This document shows, one piece after another, positions 12,743-21,530 of a DNA stretch of 64,000 bases. This DNA comes from Lentinula raphanica (taxonomy: Eukaryota; Basidiomycota; Agaricomycetes; Agaricales; Omphalotaceae): the NCBI GenBank assembly GCA_027919835.1, contig JANVFP010000018.1:1054001-1118000 (forward strand), in the 5' to 3' direction. Position 1 is the first letter of the stretch. Every line of letters starts with the position of its first letter. Below the pieces are notes generated by a model, which saw only the letters and a list, made by a program, of their open reading frames with translations, was not told where the DNA came from and did no database searches. A program made the position numbers and the translations under genes.

Positions 12743-13009
12743 TGTTGGAACTAAAGAGAACACTCAGCCGTAGTGAACAAGGCTATAAGTATATTCATAC
12801 CTAAAGAGAACACTGTAGGTATATAGTATATAAGCATAATGGGCATAGGACATAGAAATATAGACATACCTCAGCCGTAGTGAACAAGGCTGAGGAAAAG
12901 AGACGGGCGACGACATGACGAGTATATAAGTGATTAGGTAATTTTCAGTTTTCTGACTCGAACGTATCGCCTCACGATACACCTACGGTACGACCGACGG
13001 AATCCAACA
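12743..13009 (-). repeat. 3' LTR of the copia element (267 bp)
   Basis: In element orientation this is the downstream LTR. Compared with the other LTR it lacks 11 bp (TCACTACGGCT), which removes one arm of a hairpin. Within each LTR the string CAGCCGTAGTGAACAAGGCT occurs twice about 107 bp apart. Confidence 0.95.
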
Positions 13010-13020
13010 CTCCCCCTCAA
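13010..13020 (-). other. Polypurine tract of copia
   Basis: On the minus strand the bases TTGAGGGGGAG abut the 3' LTR. This is the expected position and composition for the plus-strand DNA primer. Confidence 0.75.
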
Positions 13021-15731
13021 CGAGATCCAGTTGGGACAAGTCCCAATTGACGAGTTGCATTCCGATGAACATCCCCACTGAGAGCTTTAGTGAAAATGTT
13101 GGCTAGATTTTCCTTCGACGGCACTAATGCTGTAGCAATATCACCTTCAAGGATAGCTTCACGAATCCAGTGACGATGAATCCGAATGTGCTTGTTGGCA
13201 TTTGTGATTTGAGTCGAATTCATGTTGTTAAGAGCCGAAGTGGAATCAATGCGCATGATGGTTGGTTCATGTTGGGGAAAACCAAGTTCTTCCAAGAGTT
13301 GGCGGAACCACACAATCTCCCTCCCACAGGAACCTCCCGCATAGTACTCGGCTTCTCCAGTCGAAGTAGCAACAGCAGTCTGCTTACGAGCAAACCAGGA
13401 GAATGAGCCTTGACCAAATGTGAGAGTTGCACCAGATATTGAACGACCATGATCAGGATTCTCATTGAAGTTCGAATCTGTATAAGCATAGAAGCAGAGA
13501 GAGTTTGGAGTTGTTCCACCAAGAACAAGGGTGAAATCGAGAGTTCCTTTCAGGTAACGAATGATTCGTTTTACTGCACGCCAGTGAGAATCACCGGGGT
13601 TTTGCATAAACTGTGCAACCTGTTGAGTACTCCGAGTGATATCGGGTCGTGTCATCACAGCGGCATGATTGAGAGAGCCTACTGCTTCAGCGTAGGGTAT
13701 AGAGCGCATTGCCTTCTGTTCAGGAGAACCATCTTTTGGACAGTCAGCTTTGGTGAGCACCTTAGCTTCCATTGGGGTCGAGACAGGATGAGCATCATCA
13801 AGTCGAAAACGCGAAATGAGAGAAGAGATGTACGACCGTTGGGAGAAAGAGATGGTGCGAGCTTTCCTATCACGAGTGACAGTCATACCCAGCAGCTGAG
13901 AGATCTCGCCTTTGTCTGAAATCTCAAAATGATCCTTGAATTCAGACTTAAAGCGTGAAATCTCCGAGGGTGAGCTGCCGAAAAGGGTAAGATCATCAAC
14001 ATGAGTGGTGACGATGAGAACTCCAGAATCAGAGCGGCGGATGAACACACAAGGGTCAGATTTGCAGACGTGGAAACCAAGCGAGACCATAACACCTTTG
14101 AGCTTCTCATGCCAGAGATGCCCAGACTGTTTGAGTCCGTAAAGCGCTTTGTTGAGTTTCCACACCCAGTCCTCCTTCCCATGAACTGCAAATCCAGGTG
14201 GTTGCTTCACATACGCTGGCTGGTCTTCCGGGATGGTACTGTTCAGATAAGCAGACTTCACATCTACCACATGAATTTCCCAGTCCAGGATGGCAGCAGC
14301 GGTTGCAATACCACGAATGGATTCAATGCGAGCAGTGGGAGCATAGGTATCAAAGAAATCGACACCAGGAACTTGGGTAAAACCCTGAGCAACAACACGA
14401 GCACGGTAACCTTCAATCTCTCGAGTATCTGTATTATGCTTTACAGCGAATACCCAACGCGTACCTGTAGCTTGACGGTCCGGTGGTGGAGGAACAAGAG
14501 AATAGGTACCAGTTTGTGTAAGCTGGTTGAGCTCGTAATGACAAGCTTCCTTCCACTCTAGGCGATCAGGAGAGTTGAAAGCTTGGTTGAGGTTGAATGG
14601 TATATCACCTCGGGCAAGGTGGGCGAAGTCGGATTGCTCCCCCTCATCCTCGGATCCGGACTCTGAATCAGTGAGATCAGGAAGGTCACCTAAGATGGGA
14701 TCTTGCAGTTCCGCTCGTGCTTGTGCACGTGTCTTGACCGGAGTAGCATCAGATGGCATACGTGGGTTAGGACGTGCAGCACGAGGAGGAGGAGGAGGAG
14801 TGACGGGTGCAGGAGGATTGGGATTGGGATTAGGCTCAGGTTCTGGTGGAGGATTCGGTGGCTGTGGAGCAGGAGGTAAAGGAGGTGTATCATCATCATC
14901 CTCAGTCATTGAGAATTTGAGAGATGGATAATCATACGACTCCCCCCCGGATCTCAAAAGCTCATTCCCATTGGTGTTATTGTCAAATTTCACAGAAACT
15001 GCGGAACGAACACCCTTACTAGGAACATAGACTTGGTAAGCCAACCGTGTCTCATCAAAACCTAAAAAGAAACCTGGAACTCCACGGATATCCAGTTTGT
15101 GATCCTGCTCGTCATTGTACGCCCAAATTTTACATCCAAAAGGATGAAACTTTCGACGATCAGGGTCCTTCTGGTGCCAAAGATGGTAAGGTGTCTCCCC
15201 CTGGGGGAGAGGTCTAGCGTAGCAGCGCGCGCGGAGACTTGGAATATATCCGGCGGCATAGCCCCACATAGACAGAGGAAGGTGAGAGTCAATGAGAATG
15301 GTTCGGACACGGTCGAAAATTGTACGATTGAGACGTTCAGAACGCCCATTCTGTTCCGGGGTTCTCGCTGTAGTATTGGTCCAGCGAATACCCCGTTCCT
15401 TCATGAAGTTGATCCACTGGGTGGTAAGGTACTCACCACCATTATCAGTGTGGAACTCCTTCAGCTTCCGACCAGTTGTCCTCTCGACCTCCTCTAACCA
15501 CATCTTGAAAGCAGCGAAAGCATCACTCTTTCGTCTCAGGAGGTAACCCCAAGCCATACGAGAATGATCGTCAAGGAAAGTGATGAGATATCGCATACCG
15601 GTTTTGAAAGACTCAACCGGAGCGGGTCCCCAAAGATCTGAATGGACTAAGGCCAGTGGCTCTGAAGCTCTTGAGTCCGAAGGTGGAAAGTGATCACGGG
15701 TGAGCTTCCCTTCATCAGGAAAATACCTCAT
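13017..15731 (-). CDS. Copia pol: integrase core, reverse transcriptase, RNase H
   Basis: An open 904-codon frame. The integrase catalytic triad is visible: LVHSDLWGP (Asp), FHTDNGGEY (Asp) and TPEQNGRSERLNRTI (Glu). A Pro-rich linker follows. Reverse transcriptase includes YRARVVAQGF, VDVKSAYLN and the catalytic VTTHVDDLTLF, where His replaces the usual Tyr before VDD. RNase H shows YTDSNF, the Glu of STGEAEYYAG and later RIDSTSALN. The frame continues upstream through the insertion site (LKAMRYFPDEG after removing 15741-17931 and one TTGAG). As it stands, pol is cut off from gag-protease by the insertion, so this copy cannot make the full polyprotein. Confidence 0.95.
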   Translation of the reverse strand: MRYFPDEGKLTRDHFPPSDSRASEPLALVHSDLWGPAPVESFKTGMRYLITFLDDHSRMAWGYLLRRKSDAFAAFKMWLEEVERTTGRKLKEFHTDNGGEYLTTQWINFMKERGIRWTNTTARTPEQNGRSERLNRTIFDRVRTILIDSHLPLSMWGYAAGYIPSLRARCYARPLPQGETPYHLWHQKDPDRRKFHPFGCKIWAYNDEQDHKLDIRGVPGFFLGFDETRLAYQVYVPSKGVRSAVSVKFDNNTNGNELLRSGGESYDYPSLKFSMTEDDDDTPPLPPAPQPPNPPPEPEPNPNPNPPAPVTPPPPPRAARPNPRMPSDATPVKTRAQARAELQDPILGDLPDLTDSESGSEDEGEQSDFAHLARGDIPFNLNQAFNSPDRLEWKEACHYELNQLTQTGTYSLVPPPPDRQATGTRWVFAVKHNTDTREIEGYRARVVAQGFTQVPGVDFFDTYAPTARIESIRGIATAAAILDWEIHVVDVKSAYLNSTIPEDQPAYVKQPPGFAVHGKEDWVWKLNKALYGLKQSGHLWHEKLKGVMVSLGFHVCKSDPCVFIRRSDSGVLIVTTHVDDLTLFGSSPSEISRFKSEFKDHFEISDKGEISQLLGMTVTRDRKARTISFSQRSYISSLISRFRLDDAHPVSTPMEAKVLTKADCPKDGSPEQKAMRSIPYAEAVGSLNHAAVMTRPDITRSTQQVAQFMQNPGDSHWRAVKRIIRYLKGTLDFTLVLGGTTPNSLCFYAYTDSNFNENPDHGRSISGATLTFGQGSFSWFARKQTAVATSTGEAEYYAGGSCGREIVWFRQLLEELGFPQHEPTIMRIDSTSALNNMNSTQITNANKHIRIHRHWIREAILEGDIATALVPSKENLANIFTKALSGDVHRNATRQLGLVPTGSR

Positions 15732-16077
15732 AGCCTTGAGTCAGAATGAGTCAACCCTAGTGGCATAGGTTGCCTTAAGGCAGTCAAGTCAACCAATTCA
15801 CTTGAGTGGCTTGAGCCAAGGTTCAGATTTTTCCCATCCTCAAGTTAACCTGAAGTTAACCTGAGTTAACTTGAACCACCTGAGTTTCTTTCAAAGCAAC
15901 TTAAGTTTATATCAAGTTCAGCAAGTAAACTCAGGACATGATGAAGATATTGGTATAAGCGCATAAGGACATTTTATTTTCAAATTTATGACAGGAATAC
16001 ATAGGTATAGTGACTGGAGCAGTAACAGTAAAGACTCAAGCAGTGTAAAAAACAGTACCCTATGATATCTCCAAAAT

Positions 16078-16515
16078 GAGCTCAGCATGAAGGAAATTGA
16101 ACAAGAACTCACCTGAAGACCTGTATGCCTTCCTCCTAGTACCTAAGTAAGATAGATTGCCAGGTTGTTAGAGAATACCTGGTGCAGTAGAGATATGATT
16201 TGGGGAGTGGCTAACACCCTATAACAGCGTAAAAATGAGCTCAGCATGAAGGGATTTGAATAAAAACTCACCTGGAAACCTATATGCTTTCTTCCTGGTA
16301 CCTGGATAAGATAGACTGCCACATTATAAGAGAATGCCTTGAGCAGTGGAGATACGATTTGAAGACCAGTTAACACCCTGTAACAGCTTTAAATTGAGCT
16401 TAGCATGAAGGGATTTGAATAAGAACTCACCTGGGAACCTATATGCCTTCCTCCTTGTACTTGGACAAAATAGACTGCTACATTGTAAGAGAATGCCTTG
16501 AGAGCTAAGCAGTTG
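16078..16515. repeat. Tandem repeat, 159-bp period, about 2.8 copies
   Basis: Copies begin with GAGCTCAGCATGAAG or a variant at 16078, 16237 and 16396, a spacing of 159 bp each time. Each contains ACTCACCTG, ATATGC(C/T)TTC and GAGAATGCC-type segments. A decayed partial copy precedes 16078. Confidence 0.85.
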
Positions 16516-16674
16516 AATAAATACTTACTCAATAGCCTGAGCATCCAGTAACAATTGTTAAGCTTTAAAGAAAAAAAGTAAGAAAGAGTGAAAGTGAGGA
16601 TAGTGGGAGTATAAAGACAAGAAGCGTCAAACAAATCAACAAGACATAAGTTCAACTATCATGTGACTTTGTTT

Positions 16675-16714
16675 CTGGGCGTCAAAGTACTGGGACAAGT
16701 ACTTTGACGCCCAG
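16675..16714. repeat. Perfect 17-bp inverted repeat (hairpin)
   Basis: CTGGGCGTCAAAGTACT (16675-16691) is followed by a 6-base spacer GGGACA and then its exact reverse complement (16698-16714). It lies between the two tandem arrays of the insertion. Confidence 0.95.
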
Positions 16715-16999
16715 AGAGTAACATAAGCTTGCTGACCATATAACTTTCAGTAAGAAAAAAGCATGAAAATTTAGCTGATTATTTTACAAGGGCATCTATA
16801 TTGAGTGTAAAATATATCAGGTTGATATATCTATTGATAACAGTTTGAGTTTTGAGGAAACTCAAAAGATTGTCAGTGAGCAAAACAAAAATGTTGCTCG
16901 TAGATATAAAAGGAAACAGCGACGCCAGAGGCAACAAAAAAGTTGGTTCACATGACCTGCACATGATTTATTACTATGTTGTCGCTTTTCTGCATATCT

Positions 17000-17720
17000 T
17001 GTCTTCATTTCATTCATTATTAGAGATCTTAGGTGCATCTTGAAGCCCTGAAAGAGGGCTATTTATTTTATTTACTTGCATTCCATCAGCTAATATTATC
17101 ATGTTATTATTGCCTGTTCATATTTTTCAATGGCAAGCACCTGTTTTATACATACTTTGTCTAAATCTCATTCAATATTAAACATTCTGGGGGCATTGTG
17201 AGACTCTCAAATAAAGCTTTCAGATGTATCTCTTTGTATTTTATAAAAAAATCCTTATTATACTTATTGATTGCAGTTAGCACCTCACTTTTCTATATAT
17301 TTTGTCTTGTTTTCATTCAATTCTGGGTATCTTGGGAGCGTTCTGAAGCTCCTGAATAAGGCTTTTAAACATATTCATTGGCACTTCATCAAAGGATCTC
17401 ACTATCCAGTTATTCCTTGTTTATCATTATCTATAATGAGCACCTTGTTTTTTAAATATCTCATTGTATTCTGATCTGATTCTAAGTGTTCTGGAGGCGT
17501 TTTTAAGTCCTCAAATGAGGCCTACATAATATGCATTTATACTTCATCAAAAGATCTTGATTTTACCATCACTGACTGCTCACCATTATTCACAGCTAAT
17601 ACTGCAAATCTTGTTTTATTTCTATTTATCTATAAGCATCCTTGAGGCATTTTGAGGCCTTCAAATATAGCTTGCAAATATACTCATTTAGCCTTTATCA
17701 AGTAATGGAATTTGTAGATA
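17000..17720. repeat. Diverged tandem repeat, 145-161 bp period, about five copies
   Basis: A recurring segment of the form TCTTGTTTTCATTCAATTCT, then a G(C/G)GCATT/GCGTTCTGAAG block, then CTCAAATAAGGCTT recurs with block starts near 17032, 17193, 17338, 17497 and 17647. Copies are diverged but keep the order of blocks. Confidence 0.7.
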
Positions 17721-17926
17721 TACTCACTTGCACCCTACCATAAATATCATTGTCTCACTATAAGTACATATTATACTTTGTGCTATTTCAAGCAAACTGA
17801 ATCTTACCAGGCTAACTTGAGTAAAGGCAAATGCTCCAAGTTCTCTCAAGTTCTCTCAAGTTACTGAAGTTGTCTTGAGTAACCTGAGTAACCTGAGTAT
17901 AAGTTTATACCTAAGTTAACTTGAAG

Positions 17927-19732
17927 TTACTTTGAGGCCAAAGGCTTTTTCCTGATGTTGAGCACAAGCATCACAGGCAGGGGGTCTGCAGCGAGTTCTG
18001 CGGCCGTAAGCTTGACAGTCTTCCCCTCCAACTGACCTGAACGGTATAAAGCACGACAAGCTGGATAGTTGAGGTGCCCCAGCTCACGATGGAGCTGTAC
18101 CAGTTTCGAGTACAGTGGAGGTTTGTCGGCAGAATCTGGAGATGAAGTAGCAGCAAACGCAGAGGTTGGTGTCGCAGAGTCAAGATGGTAGAGCCTCGAG
18201 TCGTCCTTGGTTCCTGTCAAGACCATGTCCTCATTATTGATGAGCTGCTCTATGAAAGCACCAGCATCATCTTTATTGAATGACACACATTTCCCGTTGC
18301 CAAAGACAGTGTAGCACTTGGCCTCGTCAAGGCGTGAAACGGAAATGAGGGTAGGGGACGAGTCTGGAACAAAAGCGGTGTCCTTGAGTGAGAGACGAAC
18401 CGGCCACTTGTTGCGACGACGAGCAAGAAAAACGGCTATACCACGACCAGCGATCTTCATCGTACCAGAACCAAATCCAGTTACTTTCTGAGAGATGGCC
18501 GGATGATAGAAGGTGAAGTCGGAACGGACAGAATGGATGTGAGACGTTGTACCAGAATCTATGATGATGGGAGGCCTATCGGCAGTAGTACCAGCTGGAT
18601 ACACTGACTCAGAAATAGGCTGGAGGGGGTTCGAACTTGCAGGCAAATCGGACGCAGGGTAAACGGAAAAATCAATGACATTTGCGCCGGAAAGAGATAC
18701 AAAGTTCGTGGAGGAAGACTGCTCGGTGTCTCCTCCACCCCTACTATCCACTAGATGGGCTTTTTCCTTACCCTTCTTCCCCTTCTTCTTTCCGTTTCCA
18801 CCTCCCCCTGGAGTATGCTTCCCACCTCCGGGCTGCCTGCAGTAGTCCCTCGAATGCCCCTTGGTATGGCAGTTCGTGCAGTAGAACTTGCCTTGGGCAG
18901 CGAAGGCATGCTCCATGAGGACAGCAGTGGACTCGACATCAACTGTAGAGGAAGAGCTCGGACCATGGTCACTACCTTCTTCGGGGTGAGCAGAACGGTA
19001 GGCTCCAATGATCTTGGCTGACGTTGATGCGACGGAGGTATTGGAAGTGATGGTGAAGTTCGAGATCCACTGGTGCCACGAACCAGGAGATCCCTCTTCG
19101 TTGGGGAGAGTGGTGACGAGAATAGCAGAAGCAAAACCTTTGTCTACAGTTTGCCCAGCTAGCCGGATGCTCATCAAGGCAGACTCGAAGTTGTTGAGAT
19201 GCTCCTTGAGAGAGGCTAGGTTGTGTTTTAGCAGAAGTCCTCGGCAAAGTCTAACGAAGAAGGCCATGAGGAGACCAGAACCCTGGGGACCATGAGTACG
19301 AGAGATGAAGTTGTATGCCTCACAGGAAGATGTCATCTTCGCAATGGAAGGAATCATACTCGGATGGATGCACCGGCAGAGCATGACGTTCAAGAACGAA
19401 TTCATGGTGTTCCACACCACGTACTCGTCAGTTGTAGGCTCAGGACACGGGATCCTTCCTGAGAGGACATCCTGACAACCGGCATACTCCACAGCACCAA
19501 GGAAAAGTTTTGACCATGGCACAAAGTTCACCTCACCCAGAAGCTTCTCGTCCGCATCCTTTGGGAAAACGCTATTAGCACTACTAGGAGCAGACCATGA
19601 TGAGGGCAGCTTCGGGTTCGGGACTCCGGCCATGTGAGGAGGATGTGCAGGAGTAGTGGTAGGAGGATTTTCACCCTCAGGTCCAGACTCTGGGTTTGGC
19701 GGCAAAGGGTTTGAAGGCGACACAAAGGACAT
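17927..19732 (-). CDS. Copia gag, protease and integrase zinc-finger start
   Basis: A 601-codon frame. The N-terminal part is a copia-type Gag (LLGEVNFVPWSKLFLGAVEY, about residues 64-83). The CCHC zinc knuckle CTNCHTKGHSRDYC lies at about residues 282-295 and is followed by a Lys/Gly-rich basic stretch. The protease active site is IIDSGTTSHIHS. The pre-integrase zinc finger starts correctly (LHRELGHLNYPACRALY, the two His), but the Cys pair CDAC is read only in another frame: after ADPLP a net one-base shift sends translation to an early stop. The true protein should have continued into integrase. Confidence 0.93.
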   Translation of the reverse strand: MSFVSPSNPLPPNPESGPEGENPPTTTPAHPPHMAGVPNPKLPSSWSAPSSANSVFPKDADEKLLGEVNFVPWSKLFLGAVEYAGCQDVLSGRIPCPEPTTDEYVVWNTMNSFLNVMLCRCIHPSMIPSIAKMTSSCEAYNFISRTHGPQGSGLLMAFFVRLCRGLLLKHNLASLKEHLNNFESALMSIRLAGQTVDKGFASAILVTTLPNEEGSPGSWHQWISNFTITSNTSVASTSAKIIGAYRSAHPEEGSDHGPSSSSTVDVESTAVLMEHAFAAQGKFYCTNCHTKGHSRDYCRQPGGGKHTPGGGGNGKKKGKKGKEKAHLVDSRGGGDTEQSSSTNFVSLSGANVIDFSVYPASDLPASSNPLQPISESVYPAGTTADRPPIIIDSGTTSHIHSVRSDFTFYHPAISQKVTGFGSGTMKIAGRGIAVFLARRRNKWPVRLSLKDTAFVPDSSPTLISVSRLDEAKCYTVFGNGKCVSFNKDDAGAFIEQLINNEDMVLTGTKDDSRLYHLDSATPTSAFAATSSPDSADKPPLYSKLVQLHRELGHLNYPACRALYRSGQLEGKTVKLTAAELAADPLPVMLVLNIRKKPLASK

Positions 19733-19811
19733 GGTGAGATGAGATGAGGTTGCTGGTGAAGAGGAAGAGAAAAGAAAAGATTCCGGTAGACACTAAAACG
19801 GCGAGTTTATT

Positions 19812-19834
19812 CGGCGGGCTCGGGGCCCATAACC
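19812..19834 (-). other. Copia primer binding site, complementary to the initiator tRNA-Met anticodon region
   Basis: Directly inside the 5' LTR the minus strand reads GGTTATGGGCCC. Its complement GGGCCCATAACC is the anticodon stem-loop of eukaryotic initiator tRNA-Met (CAU anticodon, C at position 33), as recalled. Drosophila copia is primed by a 5' half of this tRNA, so this element probably uses half-tRNA priming. Confidence 0.7.
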
Positions 19835-20112
19835 TGTTGGAACTAAAGAGAACACTCAGCCGTAGTGAACAAGGCTATAAGTATATTCATACCTAAAGAG
19901 AACACTGTAGGTATATACTATATAAGCATAATGGGCATAGGACATAGAAATATAGACATACCTCAGCCGTAGTGAACAAGGCTTCACTACGGCTGAGGAA
20001 AAGAGACGGGCGACGACACGACGAGTATATAAGTGATTAGGTAATTTTCAGTTTTCTGACTCGAACGTATCGCCTCGCGATACACCTACGGTACGACCGA
20101 CGGAATCCAACA
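19835..20112 (-). repeat. 5' LTR of the copia element (278 bp)
   Basis: The upstream LTR in element orientation. It retains a complete hairpin at 19961-19998: arms CCTCAGCCGTAGTGAA and TTCACTACGGCTGAGG around a CAAGGC loop. The other LTR has lost half of this. Confidence 0.95.
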
Positions 20113-21234
20113 CGTTCTAGGAGAGGCTCGTGGTACGAGTGGCGTTGGCCCTGAGGCCGAGGATTGGGTTGGTTGTGATAATTGAGGATTGATGACTTCG
20201 AGGCGTTCCGCCGATTGTGAGTCAGAATACCTGAGAACAAGGCACTTGAACACAGTGCCGAAGCACAACAAGGTGCGTGCTGATTTCCGTTTTTGAGCGT
20301 CCGCATTCAATGGCACCCAATCTTCCCCATCATCAAGAAGTCCAACATAAAGCGCAGTAGACTTGACGTGCAAGGGACTCGCGACGACAGAATTTGCAGT
20401 GGCAGCAACATTGGCATCGGTAGGGTTCTGCACCGCAGGATACTGTTTCTTCTGTGCTTTCCGGTCGCGGTCCTTCTTTCTCAAAGCCCACTTGGCCCAA
20501 ATGCCCCGGTATTCTTCATCCCCGGAATCTGCTTTGAGACTGCACACGAGCTTTGCTGTCTTGTCGCGCAGTTCCGTGGATAATTGTTCGAAACAGTACA
20601 TGCCATAAAGGATCAGATAGTCGTCAACACTCAACTTCTCCGAGTCCTTGGAATTCTTCGACAACCACTCTCTGAAAGTCTTCGCGTCTTTCAGAGAGTC
20701 TGGCACCAACGGATCGTTTTCGAATGGTTGGAGACTTTTCAGAAACCGTATTGACATGGGCAGAGTTTGGTAGTAATCTAGATCGAGGGATCTAGGAGAT
20801 GCTTGTGGTACGAGAGGCGTTGGTCCTGAAGATGTAGTTGGTTCCAAGAGTTGAGGGTCGATGAAATCGAGGCGTTCCGCCAATTGTGAGTCGGAATGCC
20901 TGAGAACAAGGCACTTGAACACAGTGCCGAAGCACATTGAGGAGCGTGCTGAGTTCCGCTTTTTAGCGTCTGCAGTCAATGGCACCCAATTTCCCTCAGC
21001 ATCAAGAAGTCCAACATAAAGCCTTGTTTTCGACTCTACCCTTGCCTTTTTTTGTGGTGGTTGTTTCGAAGTACCGGCAGGCAAGGGACTCGCGTCGATA
21101 GAAGCTGTAGCCAGAAGAGTGACAGCGACGTAGAAAGCGTATATGATGCGAGAGCGCATCGGGGGTGATAGGGTGTAGAAAGAGGAGGTAAAAGACTCGT
21201 TCGGTGGGATAGTAATAGTAGATCGATGAGCTAA

Positions 21235-21530
21235 GAGCGGGCAGATCCGCAAGACAACGTTGAAAGCACGAGTTGCAAGGATTCTATTTTGGATATCAGT
21301 GGAGAAGTGGAAGACAAAGACTATCAAGTGGTTACCGGACCAGCGCTGAAGCGAGACAGAGAGAAGAAAAACGATGATCTGGGAGCGGGCAGACTCGGAG
21401 GCACGAGTTACAGCGAATGTCAGTTCAACTGTATACTCTAGACGTCAGTGGGTAAGTGGAAGACACAGACTACGAACTGCCTACCAGACCAGCGCTGAAA
21501 CGAGACAACGAGAAAAAAAGATTTGTGTAT
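21235..21530. repeat. Two-copy 148-bp tandem repeat upstream of the secreted-protein gene
   Basis: Two copies beginning GAGCGGGCAG (near 21235 and 21383) share AGTGGAAGACA(A/C)AGACTA, ACC(G/A)GACCAGCGCTGAA and CGAGACA in order. They lie 5' of the ATG at 21159 and so within its probable promoter or leader. Confidence 0.75.

Larger units (their letters stand above)
15741..17931. mobile_element. Unrecognised 2.19 kb repeat-rich insertion inside copia pol
   Basis: This AT-rich block has no coding capacity I can support. It is flanked by TTGAG (15736-15740 and 17932-17936); removing the block and one TTGAG restores the pol frame exactly (AFGLKAMRYFP). Both ends are packed with variants of AAGTTAACTTGAG/AACCTGAGT, resembling subterminal repeats of a DNA transposon, but there are no long terminal inverted repeats and no TG...CA ends. 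Inside are two tandem arrays with periods near 150-160 bp and a strong hairpin. It is probably a non-autonomous element; the class is undetermined. Confidence 0.75.
12743..20112 (-). mobile_element. Ty1/copia LTR retrotransposon, full length, damaged
   Basis: The element is bounded by two LTRs starting TGTTGGAACT and ending ATCCAACA, and flanked by a perfect 5-bp direct repeat CGTTC (12738-12742 and 20113-20117). Internally, in minus-strand order, come a primer binding site, gag with a CCHC knuckle, protease, integrase, reverse transcriptase and RNase H, then a polypurine tract. Integrase lying before reverse transcriptase identifies copia rather than gypsy. The LTRs differ by about three substitutions and one 11-bp indel, so the insertion is fairly recent. 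It is damaged in two ways: a frameshift in the integrase zinc finger and a 2.19 kb insertion. It sits in the same orientation as the host gene it interrupts. Confidence 0.95.
12381..21159 (-). pseudogene. Secreted two-module protein of unknown function, split by a copia retrotransposon
   Basis: Coding parts are 21159-20113 and 12737-12381; the copia element 12743-20112 plus one copy of the CGTTC target duplication separates them. Across the gap the frame is preserved (RASPRT then SINLDYYQTL), giving 467 residues. The start is the ATG at 21159, because it opens a signal peptide (MRSRIIYAFYVAVTLLATA, cleavage near IDA-SPLP). The mature protein has two similar modules of about 170 residues. Each begins with LYVGLLD, continues through CFGTVFKCLVLR and GPTPLVP, and ends with LDYYQTLPMSIR and a Lys-rich helix. 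A short linker (NPTDANVAATAN) separates them. No known domain was recognised; export suggests a role outside the cell. As it stands, translation would stop inside the retrotransposon LTR and lose most of module 2. Confidence 0.75.

Noticed and set aside
15741..17931. Insertion in copia as a nested LTR retrotransposon or solo LTR
   Set aside because: Ends are not TG...CA, there is no primer site, and it contains tandem arrays without gag or pol; only the 5-bp duplication would fit.
17950..17985. Programmed Gag-Pol frameshift in copia
   Set aside because: The shift is inside the integrase zinc finger, downstream of protease, which is not a functional place for recoding; mutation is simpler.
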